From a virus, in the IMG/VR virus record IMGVR_UViG_3300033145_000694, positions 1-39,312 of that record: a stretch of DNA of 39,312 nucleotides; one strand, written 5' to 3'. Below the pieces are notes generated by a model. The model had not been told where the DNA came from. It was given only the letters and a program-made list of their open reading frames with translations, and did not search any database. Positions 14,786-21,885 of the stretch are shown here, piece by piece; position 1 is the stretch's first letter, and each line of letters begins with the position of its first letter. Made by a program: the position numbers and the translations under genes.

Positions 14786-15309
14786 GCATCTTTCAAGACT
14801 ATCAAAAAAAGAGGGAAAATCTTATGTCGCAAATGCAAACTTTAAAAGAGTTTGAAAAAAGCGATGAGATTGTTGGACTAGTGTTTACTGTAAGCCGGGA
14901 GGTGTTAGACAGAAAAGCAAATCGAACACAAGATGTTGAATGGCTACTCAAAAAAGGAATGGAACTTGCGCAATACGCCGGAGTATTAGACGGAAAGCAT
15001 AATGAAATGTGGGGAGAATATAAAACGGCCGAAATAGCTTTTAAGTCAGTACGTGATGCTTTAATGTTAGCAAGCAAAAGTGATCATAAAAATGTAACAT
15101 CAGCCAAAGCGGCCGCCACACGCGCAACACAGGAGGCAGAAGTCGACGCATTGGCAAGAGAGCAAAGAGCAAAGAATTATGAAACGGCCGCAGATATTTG
15201 TAACCGCGTTGTCATGTTCTTTCAAACGACAATACGTTGGAGAGAACAGGAAATGTCAAAAACTAAAATTTCAGAAAGAGGAAATAAACCAAGTTATAAT
15301 AATCGTTAA
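14782..15309 (+). CDS. Hypothetical phage helical protein (175 aa)
   Basis: A largely alpha-helical protein with recurring phage-type phrases (VFTVSREVLDRKANRTQDVEWLL, KSVRDALMLA, AEVDALAREQRAKNYE). There is a small coil in the last third and no membrane helix. Proteins of this look are found in the early regions of other siphoviruses but lack a known role. It overlaps the YopX gene by four bases. Confidence 0.5.
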   Translation: MSIFQDYQKKRENLMSQMQTLKEFEKSDEIVGLVFTVSREVLDRKANRTQDVEWLLKKGMELAQYAGVLDGKHNEMWGEYKTAEIAFKSVRDALMLASKSDHKNVTSAKAAATRATQEAEVDALAREQRAKNYETAADICNRVVMFFQTTIRWREQEMSKTKISERGNKPSYNNR

Positions 15310-15311
15310 AA

Positions 15312-15683
15312 ATGCGACCAATACCAAAAAAATTAAAAGACGAAATGCTTAATGATCCGGCATATCATACTTGCATGCGCAATGCAATGTTTAACGATCA
15401 TATTTGTCAAGGAAGATTAACGCTAGAACATGCTTTTATTTACGCCGGTAAGCAGATAAATGAAAAATGGGCGATAATGTCATTGTGCGCATGGGGTCAT
15501 GATGTTGATGAATATCAAGACGGAGGCAATCTCGATAAAAGAAAAAATGAATATTGCTGCTTGATGAGAGCAACGAGCGAAGATCTGGCAAAATATCCGG
15601 ATAGAGATTGGGAACAATTACGCAAATTTCTGATCAGCAAATATGGACTCCCAAAGATACCCACAGCTTTTACACTTTTTTAA
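15312..15683 (+). CDS. HNH-like nuclease-related protein
   Basis: A 123-residue protein with Cys21, Cys32, a Glu-His pair (GRLTLEHAFIYAGKQI, residues 34-49) and Cys58-x3-His62 (SLCAWGHDVD). This layout recalls small phage HNH/NinG-like nucleases. The second catalytic His of the usual HH pair appears as Gly-His, and downstream residues are LDKRKNEY. It is the last gene before the sRNA unit. A nuclease or a zinc-stabilised binding protein are the options. Confidence 0.5.
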   Translation: MRPIPKKLKDEMLNDPAYHTCMRNAMFNDHICQGRLTLEHAFIYAGKQINEKWAIMSLCAWGHDVDEYQDGGNLDKRKNEYCCLMRATSEDLAKYPDRDWEQLRKFLISKYGLPKIPTAFTLF

Positions 15684-15704
15684 AAATTCAAAGTATGATA
15701 TACT

Positions 15705-15732
15705 TGCAATATCAAGTTGGCATGATATAATA
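15705..15732 (+). promoter_or_regulatory. Promoter of small RNA unit, with inverted repeats
   Basis: TTGCAA (15705-15710), 16-base spacer, TATAAT (15727-15732) with the extended TGA before it. A palindrome AAGTAT-GAT-ATACTT (15692-15706) overlaps the -35 and TATCA/TGATA (15711-15728) brackets the spacer, so repressor control is plausible. Confidence 0.75.
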
Positions 15733-15738
15733 TTTGTA

Positions 15739-15795
15739 TAGGATAGCAATATCCTTACAAAAGCCCGAACCATGCCAACATGACGGGCTTTTTGT
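15739..15795 (+). ncRNA. Candidate small RNA (about 57 nt)
   Basis: Starting about seven bases after the -10, the transcript would hold a perfect 6-bp hairpin with a GNRA-type loop (AGGATA-GCAA-TATCCT, 15741-15756). A Rho-independent terminator follows: AAAAGCCCG (15760-15768) with CGGGCTTTT (15785-15793), an inner CATG/CATG stem, then T-run. No coding frame fits. The next gene begins 20 bases later, with no new promoter, so read-through or processing is possible. Short terminator-bounded RNAs like this may be regulators or an attenuator leader for 15816 onwards. Confidence 0.6.
15760..15795 (+). terminator. Rho-independent terminator of sRNA unit
   Basis: A 9-bp stem AAAAGCCCG/CGGGCTTTT with an inner 4-bp stem and a short T-run. 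It also acts as an attenuator for the genes that follow if transcription comes from 15705. Confidence 0.75.
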
Positions 15796-15815
15796 TTAAT
15801 TATTAATAAAAAAAC

Positions 15816-16160
15816 ATGATAAAAAACATAATCAAATACAGTTTAATTGGACTTTTTCTGTTAGTAGCATTAGCAATAATCACACCAGAGCCAAAAACAA
15901 TTTATACTGAAAGAAAATGTGAAAAATGTAGTTGTTCAATCCAAGAGATTAAAATATCAGAACAGAAAAGAGATATTGAAAAACTTATAAAAATTATTGA
16001 ACTAGACAATGAGGTCTTTATGTTGACAGGAGAATATATCGGTAAATTAGATTATTGGCTAATGAATCCACTTGAAGCAGAACACCAATTAGAGATATGG
16101 TTATCAAAAATAAACAAAATTACAGAGGAAAAAACTGATATTATAAATTCTATAAAATAA
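15816..16160 (+). CDS. Membrane-anchored hypothetical protein (114 aa)
   Basis: One N-terminal membrane helix (about residues 4-24) is followed by a short cysteine group (CEKCSC, residues 35-40) and a helical domain. The helix without a typical cleavage site suggests an anchor. The cysteines could bind metal. It lies six bases before the helicase-methyltransferase gene. Function unknown. Confidence 0.5.
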   Translation: MIKNIIKYSLIGLFLLVALAIITPEPKTIYTERKCEKCSCSIQEIKISEQKRDIEKLIKIIELDNEVFMLTGEYIGKLDYWLMNPLEAEHQLEIWLSKINKITEEKTDIINSIK

Positions 16161-16165
16161 AAAAA

Positions 16166-18349
16166 ATGAAATACAATGAGTTTTTAAAAAGCAAGATCTT
16201 AAAAAGCAAAAATGCTGGTTTTAAATCCAAGAATCTAAATAACAATTTATTTGACTTTCAGAAAAAAATAGTTCAATGGGCAACGCAAAAAGGCAAGTGT
16301 GCTATATTTGCAGATTGCGGAATGGGTAAAACTATAATGCAATTAGAATGGGCTAATCAAGTTCACAAAAAAGAAAATAAACCAGTTTTGATATTAGCGC
16401 CATTAGCAGTATCGGCTCAAACAAAAAAAGAGGGGGATAAGTTTGGGATAAATGTAAATATTGCAAGTGATAATAATGATATTGTAAATGGAATAAATAT
16501 AACTAATTATGAAAAATTACATAAATTTGATCCATCTCAATTTATCGGTATTGTTTTAGATGAGAGTAGTATAATAAAATCTTTTACTGGAAAATTCAAA
16601 CAAGAATTAGTAGAAAAATATCAATTTACAAAATATAAATTAGCTTGTTCTGCTACTCCGTCGCCAAACGATTATGAGGAGTTAGGCAACCATTGCGAAT
16701 TTTTGAATGTTATGAGCAGAAATGTAATGTTATCAATGTTCTTTATAAATGACGCGGCAAAAACAAAATGCTGGAGATTAAAAGGACATTCTATTGATGG
16801 GTTTTGGAATTTTGTAGGAAGTTGGGCAATAATGATAAAAAGTCCTAAAGATATAGGGTTTGAAGATAAAGATTTTAAACTTCCGAAATTAAATATAATT
16901 CCGATATTGTTAGAAGATAAAAGTAAAAAAGATACTTTGTTTTCTGTCCCGGTTGATGGTTTTCAGGAAATTAGAAAATCATTAAAGGAAAGTATGAGCG
17001 ATCGGATTGAAGAAGTTAAAAAGATAGTTGAAACTGATAAAAATAATAAATGGCTAGTTTGGTGTAATTATAATGATGAGAGTAAAAAGTTAGCGAGCGT
17101 AATAGATGACGGTATTGAAATAACTGGAAGCAATACAAATGAATATAAGTCTGAAAAAATGATGGAATTTGCAAATGGCGGAGTTAGGGTTTTAATAACA
17201 AAACCAAAAATAGCAGGATTTGGTATGAACTGGCAGACTTGTAATAACATTGTATTTTGTGGACTTAATTATTCTTACGAGAGTTATTATCAAGCAGTAA
17301 GGAGATGTTGGAGATTTGGACAGAAAAAAGATGTTAATGTTTATATTGTTTTATCGGAAAAAGAAAAGAACATTTTAAATTCTATAAAAGAAAAAGAAAA
17401 AAGACATAATGAAATGGCAGATAATATTAGTAATTTGAAAATAAACTATTTTAAAAATAATAATGAAATTATGGATTACAATGAAAATAAAAACGAGAGT
17501 AAAAACTATAAAGCTATACTTGGAGATAGCGTAGAAAAAATACAAGATATAAAAACAGAAAGTATTGATTATTCAATTTTCAGTCCGCCATTTTCAAGCC
17601 TTTATACTTATTCAAATTCCGAAAGAGATATGGGAAACTGTAAAAATGATAATGAGTTTTATGAGCATTATAAATTTTTAGCAAAAGAGCAATTCAGAAT
17701 TGCGAAACAAGGACGATTATTAAGTTTTCATTGTATGTTATTACCGACTGTAAAATACAAAGATGGATTTATAGGATTAAAAGATTTTAGAGGCGACTTG
17801 ATTAGAATATATCAAGACGCTGGATTTATTTATCATAGTGAAGTTGTTATCTGGAAAAATCCAGTTGTGGCAATGCAAAGAACAAAAGCGCGCGGACTCC
17901 TACATTGCCAATTAAAAAAAGATAGTGCTAAAAGTCGCCAAGGAATACCTGATTATATTATTACTATGAAAAAACCCGGAGGAAACAAAGAACCAATAGA
18001 ACATACCAACGAAACATTTTCAGTTGATCAGTGGCAAAGAATAGCAAGCCCAATATGGACAGACATAAAACAATCAGACACTTTACAAAAAGCAAGCGCA
18101 AGAGAAGAAAAAGATGAAAAACACATCTGCCCACTTCAATTAGAAGTTATAAGAAGATGTATATTTCTTTGGAGCAATCAAGGAGATTTGATTTTTAGTC
18201 CTTTTATGGGGATAGGTAGTGAGGGATATGAGGCAATAAAAATGAATAGAAAATTCATAGGGATTGAATTAAAAGAAAGTTATTATAATCAAGCAGTTAA
18301 AAATCTGCATAATGCAGAAGAAATGGATAAAAGAATATCTTTATTTTAA
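16166..18349 (+). CDS. SNF2/DEAD-like helicase fused to DNA methyltransferase
   Basis: A 727-residue fusion. The helicase part has Walker A (CGMGKT, 51-56), the DESS box (132-135), SATPSPND (about 162-169) and motif VI (YQAVRRCWRFGQKK, about 370). From about residue 450 follows an N4/N6-type methylase: IFSPPF with catalytic SPPF (473-476), then much later the SAM-binding FSPFMGIGSEG (677-687). This motif order (IV before I) is the beta class. No nuclease domain is visible, so it is not a complete restriction enzyme. Such fusions are known in phages and may methylate phage DNA against host restriction. Confidence 0.85.
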   Translation: MKYNEFLKSKILKSKNAGFKSKNLNNNLFDFQKKIVQWATQKGKCAIFADCGMGKTIMQLEWANQVHKKENKPVLILAPLAVSAQTKKEGDKFGINVNIASDNNDIVNGINITNYEKLHKFDPSQFIGIVLDESSIIKSFTGKFKQELVEKYQFTKYKLACSATPSPNDYEELGNHCEFLNVMSRNVMLSMFFINDAAKTKCWRLKGHSIDGFWNFVGSWAIMIKSPKDIGFEDKDFKLPKLNIIPILLEDKSKKDTLFSVPVDGFQEIRKSLKESMSDRIEEVKKIVETDKNNKWLVWCNYNDESKKLASVIDDGIEITGSNTNEYKSEKMMEFANGGVRVLITKPKIAGFGMNWQTCNNIVFCGLNYSYESYYQAVRRCWRFGQKKDVNVYIVLSEKEKNILNSIKEKEKRHNEMADNISNLKINYFKNNNEIMDYNENKNESKNYKAILGDSVEKIQDIKTESIDYSIFSPPFSSLYTYSNSERDMGNCKNDNEFYEHYKFLAKEQFRIAKQGRLLSFHCMLLPTVKYKDGFIGLKDFRGDLIRIYQDAGFIYHSEVVIWKNPVVAMQRTKARGLLHCQLKKDSAKSRQGIPDYIITMKKPGGNKEPIEHTNETFSVDQWQRIASPIWTDIKQSDTLQKASAREEKDEKHICPLQLEVIRRCIFLWSNQGDLIFSPFMGIGSEGYEAIKMNRKFIGIELKESYYNQAVKNLHNAEEMDKRISLF

Positions 18350-18366
18350 CAAATAATAAAAATAAT

Positions 18367-18654
18367 ATGAATGAAGAAAAACAACAAATAGAGGAAGTAG
18401 AATGTAAAGAAACAAGACACTTTCATTATAGCAGAGAAGAATTGAGCTTTGAGTTTAATATTGATGTTTCAAATCCGGAAATAGCACTCGCGGAAATTTC
18501 AGATTTCAAAGATCTGATGGCTCAATCATTTAATGATTTGGAAAATTTAAGAAAAGAATTTGCATCTAAGATCGAAAAGCCAAAAGAAAAAAAACAAACA
18601 AAAGACGGAAAAACAGAAAAAGGAATACCACTAGATACGGCTCAAGATAATTAA
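18367..18654 (+). CDS. Hypothetical protein (95 aa)
   Basis: A helical protein with a beta-like start (RHFHYSREELSFEFNIDVS), a central helix and a lysine-rich low-complexity end. No motif recognised. It follows the methyltransferase gene by 17 bases. Confidence 0.45.
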   Translation: MNEEKQQIEEVECKETRHFHYSREELSFEFNIDVSNPEIALAEISDFKDLMAQSFNDLENLRKEFASKIEKPKEKKQTKDGKTEKGIPLDTAQDN

Positions 18655-18665
18655 TAATTACGAAC

Positions 18666-18848
18666 ATGAAAAATGAATTAAGGCGACAAAAAAAGATTGC
18701 GAAAAAAAAGAAAAATCGCAAGGATTATGAGAAGCGTAAAAACAAGGGCATTAAATTGCCAAAAAAGAGGAAATATAAGCTAAATAAAGCAGAAATAGAA
18801 GAAAGAAAAGAAGCGGATAAAAATGCAATGATGATGACGGCAAGCTAA
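18666..18848 (+). CDS. Very basic small protein (60 aa)
   Basis: More than a third of residues are Lys or Arg, in runs such as KKIAKKKKNRKDYEKRKNK. It ends in a glutamate-containing helix. Likely to bind nucleic acid. The charge bias can also arise from A-rich DNA, so the frame has moderate support. Confidence 0.4.
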   Translation: MKNELRRQKKIAKKKKNRKDYEKRKNKGIKLPKKRKYKLNKAEIEERKEADKNAMMMTAS

Positions 18849-18882
18849 TTAATTAATAAAAGATTATGTGAAAAAATAAAAA

Positions 18883-18920
18883 CTGGGAATGAACCAGCAC
18901 CCAGAAAAAACAGGCTCATT
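18883..18920 (+). promoter_or_regulatory. H-type RNA pseudoknot upstream of 18943 gene (riboswitch-like)
   Basis: Stem 1 is CTGGG (18883-18887) with CCCAG (18900-18904). Its loop bases 18888-18895 (AATGAACC) pair with GGCTCATT (18913-18920), 7 of 8 positions. The connecting loop 18905-18912 is A-rich (AAAAAACA). This is the architecture of small pseudoknot riboswitches such as preQ1-I, but the consensus residues of that class are not matched. It ends 22 bases before the ATG at 18943. Confidence 0.45.
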
Positions 18921-18942
18921 AAATAATTAAAATAATAAAACT

Positions 18943-19314
18943 ATGTCAGAAGAAAAAACGATTATTAAAACAGATCAAGAGATGCTTGCAGAGCATCGTA
19001 ACCAATTTCAAGGAAACTTAATAGCTGTTACGCTAGATTTAAAGCGCTACAGATTTATCAAAACAATCAAGCCAGATTTTCAAAAACAAGATCAACAAGG
19101 AAAATATGTTGGTATTGATGAATTGATTGAAAATTGTGAAAAGAAAGCAGCTAATGCAAAATCTTATGTTGGAATTATTGACGAATTATTGACAATGGAA
19201 GCTGCCGGTAATTTAGCAGAAGCATGGGCGGATATTTCAGAAACTACAGAAGAAGAAAAAGACGAAGCACCAATCGAATCACCACAAGAGAATGGAGAGG
19301 AAGAAGCAAAATAA
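18943..19314 (+). CDS. Hypothetical protein (123 aa)
   Basis: A helical acidic protein; the core DQEMLAEHRNQFQGNLIAVTLDLKRYRFIKTIKPDF is well ordered, and the C-terminus is a glutamate-rich tail. The gene is preceded by the recurrent AAAACTATG leader and, further upstream, by the pseudoknot. No function recognised. Confidence 0.5.
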   Translation: MSEEKTIIKTDQEMLAEHRNQFQGNLIAVTLDLKRYRFIKTIKPDFQKQDQQGKYVGIDELIENCEKKAANAKSYVGIIDELLTMEAAGNLAEAWADISETTEEEKDEAPIESPQENGEEEAK

Positions 19315-19330
19315 TATTAAATAATCGGTC

Positions 19331-19354
19331 CCGGCTAGAATGACATCTAGCCGG
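19331..19354 (+). other. Perfect 9-bp intergenic hairpin without U-tract
   Basis: CCGGCTAGA and TCTAGCCGG around loop ATGACA, between genes. Not followed by T-run; starts 20 bases before the zinc-ribbon gene. Perhaps an RNA end, a pause or a processing site. Confidence 0.6.
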
Positions 19355-19373
19355 TGATCATAAAAGAAAAAAA

Positions 19374-19538
19374 ATGATTGAAGCAACAAAAGAATATACT
19401 TGTATTGAATCTGATTGTGGAAAGGTCTTTGAGTTAACTGAAAGAGAAGAACGTTTTTTTACAGATAAAGGATTATTTGTGCCTAAACGTTGTCCGGAGT
19501 GCCGCAAAAAAAGGCGCGAAGCAAAAAGAAATGAATAA
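19374..19538 (+). CDS. Zinc-ribbon (zf-trcl-type) protein, 54 aa
   Basis: A small frame with a C-x4-C pair (CIESDC) and C-x2-C pair (RCPECRKKRR) about 30 residues apart. Between them lies the pattern KVFELTEREERFFTDKGLF, which is the hallmark of the probable zinc-binding family found near DNA metabolism genes (CxDCG..F..T..E..FY..KGF). The ending is basic. Likely zinc-stabilised nucleic-acid binding. The length is typical of this family. A poly-A leader precedes the ATG. Confidence 0.75.
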   Translation: MIEATKEYTCIESDCGKVFELTEREERFFTDKGLFVPKRCPECRKKRREAKRNE

Positions 19539-19551
19539 TAATTAAACAATC

Positions 19552-19776
19552 ATGAAAATTACGAAAGAAAAAAACTTCATCGAAATAAATATAACACCGA
19601 CATTTTACATTATTGTATGTCAGCAATGGTCAGAATTTTTAAATAAACAGGAAAGAATAAGGGGAATTGATATTATTTTTATAAGATACGAACGAGATTA
19701 CAGACTAGACAGACATAATTTAGTTTTCGGTTTTCTAGGTATTGTGTTATCATTCAGAAAGAACATTTTTGATTGA
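19552..19776 (+). CDS. Hypothetical protein (74 aa)
   Basis: A beta-type protein with IEINITPTFYIIVCQQW and a C-terminal hydrophobic stretch (LVFGFLGIVLSF). No recognised family. It lies 13 bases after the zinc-ribbon gene and before a strong hairpin. Confidence 0.45.
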   Translation: MKITKEKNFIEINITPTFYIIVCQQWSEFLNKQERIRGIDIIFIRYERDYRLDRHNLVFGFLGIVLSFRKNIFD

Positions 19777-19794
19777 AAAATTATTTTTTCATAG

Positions 19795-19820
19795 CAAGGC
19801 AAAGTAAAAACTTTGCCTTG
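19795..19820 (+). other. Perfect 10-bp intergenic hairpin, loop TAAAAA
   Basis: CAAGGCAAAG and CTTTGCCTTG around TAAAAA. Without a following T-run. The same six-base loop occurs in the hairpin at 29529. May act as a terminator in the host or protect a 3' end. Confidence 0.6.
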
Positions 19821-19856
19821 TCATGACAACATAATCAACAGATTTAAAAAAACTAC

Positions 19857-20183
19857 ATGCTTGTTGACGATATAATCAGAGCAAATTTTCCTTTTCCGGA
19901 AATACTGCAACCACCAACAAAATTAGCCTTAAAATTACAAGAGCGAATAAAATATATGTTTTGTATTACCGTTGAGCCAGTAATTATTAGACAGCCACAA
20001 AGCTATTATAAGACAATGGCATTTAGGCATCTCTGGGAAATGAAAACAAAATGCAATAAATACTGTATTGCAAGCTACGAGCAAGCGAATACAATGATTG
20101 AAAAATCGGCATGGCAAGTGCTTGACGATCCATTATTCGATCATCCACAAAATGAAATTACAAAAACTAAATTTATTTATTAA
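19857..20183 (+). CDS. Hypothetical protein (108 aa)
   Basis: A mixed protein of unknown function with several aromatic/hydrophobic helices (LKLQERIKYMFCITVEPV) and a Trp-rich middle. The start at 19857 is preceded by AAAAAACTAC. Nine bases before the methyltransferase gene. Not recognised. Confidence 0.45.
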   Translation: MLVDDIIRANFPFPEILQPPTKLALKLQERIKYMFCITVEPVIIRQPQSYYKTMAFRHLWEMKTKCNKYCIASYEQANTMIEKSAWQVLDDPLFDHPQNEITKTKFIY

Positions 20184-20192
20184 GAAAAAATT

Positions 20193-20612
20193 ATGAGCAA
20201 AATAATCTTAGATTTATGTGGTGGGACTGGTGCGTGGAGCGACCCATATAAAAAAGCAGGATATGACGTAAGAGTTATAACATTACCAGACTATAATTTG
20301 CATGAATATTTTGAATACAAAAATGAAATAAAAAATATATATGGCATACTTTCAGCGCCAACATGCACGCATTTTTCATTAGCCAGAACGACAGCAAAAA
20401 CCCCCAGAGATTTTAACATGGCTATGTCGTTGGTGAAAAAGTGTTTGGATATTGTATGGGATTGTAGGGCAAATGGAAATCTTAAGTTTTGGGCATTAGA
20501 AAACCCCATGGGATATTTAAGACAGTTTTTAGGAAAGCCACCACTAACATTTAACCCGAGCGATTATGGAAATGGATATACAAAAAAAACTGATTTATGG
20601 GGGGTATTATAA
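20193..20612 (+). CDS. C5-type DNA methyltransferase-like protein, N-terminal part (frameshifted gene)
   Basis: Residues 4-26 carry the SAM-binding motif LDLCGGTGAWSDPYKKAGYDV. The cysteine motif is APTCTHFS (Cys58), matching the PC nucleophile region of C5 methyltransferases. An ENP motif (103-105) and KKTDLWG (131-137) follow. After LWG the frame ends within two codons, while family members continue. The missing C-terminal part lies in the next frame (20614-20796). Deleting one G from the GGGGGG run at 20599-20604 fuses both into about 200 residues with the reading LWGYYNMPKKK. So this is a sequencing error, a phase-variable or programmed slip, or a broken gene. DNA modification is the probable role. 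Confidence 0.75.
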   Translation: MSKIILDLCGGTGAWSDPYKKAGYDVRVITLPDYNLHEYFEYKNEIKNIYGILSAPTCTHFSLARTTAKTPRDFNMAMSLVKKCLDIVWDCRANGNLKFWALENPMGYLRQFLGKPPLTFNPSDYGNGYTKKTDLWGVL

Positions 20613-20613
20613 T

Positions 20614-20796
20614 ATGCCAAAAAAGAAAATAGTTAAATTGACAAAACAAGAGGCTAGGGATTGCAGTATAAATAATCGGATATTGCCAGAGATACCAGAT
20701 GATTATAAAACACCAGACGATATAAACGTTCAGGCTGTACGTAGGAGCATTACCGCAAGTGGATTTGCTAACGCATTTTATAAAGCTAATAAATAA
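20614..20796 (+). CDS. C-terminal part of the frameshifted methyltransferase
   Basis: The frame begins (by homology) inside the G6 run at 20599-20604; the ATG at 20614 is the internal one. It contains the family's end pattern: RILPEIPDDYKTP and RRSITASGFANAFYKANK. This ending matches the C-termini of phage C5-like methyltransferases, which is why I attach it to the gene at 20193 rather than calling a separate protein. It could still be translated alone from 20614. Confidence 0.6.
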   Translation: MPKKKIVKLTKQEARDCSINNRILPEIPDDYKTPDDINVQAVRRSITASGFANAFYKANK

Positions 20797-20806
20797 AAAA
20801 TTTGAC

Positions 20807-21025
20807 ATGCAAAGAGATTGGTTAAAACTAAAAGAAAATATCTGTCCTATTTGTGGCGATGAAATTATAAGATCCGATAATTTTGATTACAATTGCTTTA
20901 ACTGCGGATTTTATTGCCACCATAAAAAAGCACAACAAATTATTGCAGATGTAGAATATAATAAATCAATAAAAGAGCATGACAAAATGGTCGACGAATG
21001 GATCACTAAACACGAAAATAATTAA
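20807..21025 (+). CDS. Zinc-ribbon hypothetical protein (72 aa)
   Basis: A start at 20807 is preferred to the earlier ATG at 20759 because that would overlap the methyltransferase end by 38 bases. Two Cys pairs, CPICG (C29-C32 counted from 20759) and CFNCG, form a classical four-Cys zinc ribbon, followed by HHKKA and a helix. Likely a small nucleic-acid binding protein. Not assigned to a specific family. Confidence 0.6.
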   Translation: MQRDWLKLKENICPICGDEIIRSDNFDYNCFNCGFYCHHKKAQQIIADVEYNKSIKEHDKMVDEWITKHENN

Positions 21026-21041
21026 TTAATAAAAAACTACT

Positions 21042-21302
21042 ATGAGCAAAACAATTATAAAACCAAGTAACGAAGACAGAGAAAAAATAAACGCAAAATT
21101 AGAAAAAGTGAATGCTAACACTTGTCGCCAAACAAAACTTATTAACTTTCAAGAAATACGATTTCAAGGAACTTTCACGCTTGAAGAGTTAAAAGAGATT
21201 ACAAGAATTATTGAAATAGCAGAAGCATGGTTGGCTCTTGAATCAAGGCCGCTAGGATATGCTACTAGCGAAACGGAAATTATATTATGTTGTGATTTAT
21301 AA
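21042..21302 (+). CDS. Hypothetical protein (86 aa)
   Basis: A helical, charged protein with two single cysteines and a middle segment FTLEELKEITRIIEIAEAWL. It carries the recurrent AAAAAACTACTATG leader. It is the last gene before the putative packaging operon promoter. No function recognised. Confidence 0.45.
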   Translation: MSKTIIKPSNEDREKINAKLEKVNANTCRQTKLINFQEIRFQGTFTLEELKEITRIIEIAEAWLALESRPLGYATSETEIILCCDL

Positions 21303-21326
21303 ATACAATTGTTATTTTATGAATTA

Positions 21327-21354
21327 TTGATATGATAAAAACATTGTGTAATAT
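21327..21354 (+). promoter_or_regulatory. Putative promoter of packaging/head operon
   Basis: TTGATA (21327-21332), 16-base spacer, TAATAT (21349-21354), 28 bases before the TerS start in an AT-rich 79-base gap. The region is AT-rich, so chance matches are easier; support is its position at the start of the late block. Confidence 0.45.
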
Positions 21355-21381
21355 AAAAATTTATGTTATGTTTTAGATATT

Positions 21382-21885
21382 ATGATAAAAGCAATAAAAC
21401 ACAAAAACAAAGGGGGGATACGAAAACCATATAAGAGTACTATATTTGGTCGTTTTGTTGATTGGATTGCTTTGCCGACAAGTGAAAGAATAGGAATCGG
21501 AATTGAAACACAAAAGGCTTTTGCTAAAAAATACGGAGTGCAAGAAAGAACATTAACCGAATGGAAACAACGAGTAGATTTCGGAGATCAGAAGAGGGAG
21601 GCACAAATATTAAGATTACAGAATGATACGGCAGATGTTTTGGAAGGATTAAAAAACCGATGTATAAGATATGGAATGGCTTATGATGTAGAACTGTTTT
21701 TATTGTATGTTGAGAAATGGGATCGTAAGCATGTATTGGAAATTTTAAGCGAAGTTAAACTTGGCGACAATGACATTAGAACATTAGTTGACTTATTACC
21801 AGAAAATAAACAAAAATTATTTTATGATACACTTACCAATCTTATCGCAGAAGCAGAAAGCGCGCGAACTATTGATACAGATTAA
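21382..21885 (+). CDS. Small terminase subunit (TerS)
   Basis: A 167-residue protein. An N-terminal basic helix-turn-helix (about residues 15-60; FAKKYGVQERTLTEWKQRV is the recognition helix pattern) is followed by a long helical part for oligomer formation. It overlaps the large terminase gene by 62 bases if that starts at 21824. It should bind the packaging start site and hand DNA to TerL. The order TerS-TerL-portal is canonical. Confidence 0.75.
   Translation: MIKAIKHKNKGGIRKPYKSTIFGRFVDWIALPTSERIGIGIETQKAFAKKYGVQERTLTEWKQRVDFGDQKREAQILRLQNDTADVLEGLKNRCIRYGMAYDVELFLLYVEKWDRKHVLEILSEVKLGDNDIRTLVDLLPENKQKLFYDTLTNLIAEAESARTIDTD

Noticed and set aside
18883-18920. Known preQ1-I riboswitch
   Set aside because: The shape fits but I could not place the conserved loop residues, and no queuosine genes are near; kept only as an unnamed pseudoknot.
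20566-20796. Independent gene starting at 20566
   Set aside because: The first 16 codons lie in the other frame of the methyltransferase; the C-terminus matches that family, so it is treated as the shifted end of the same gene.
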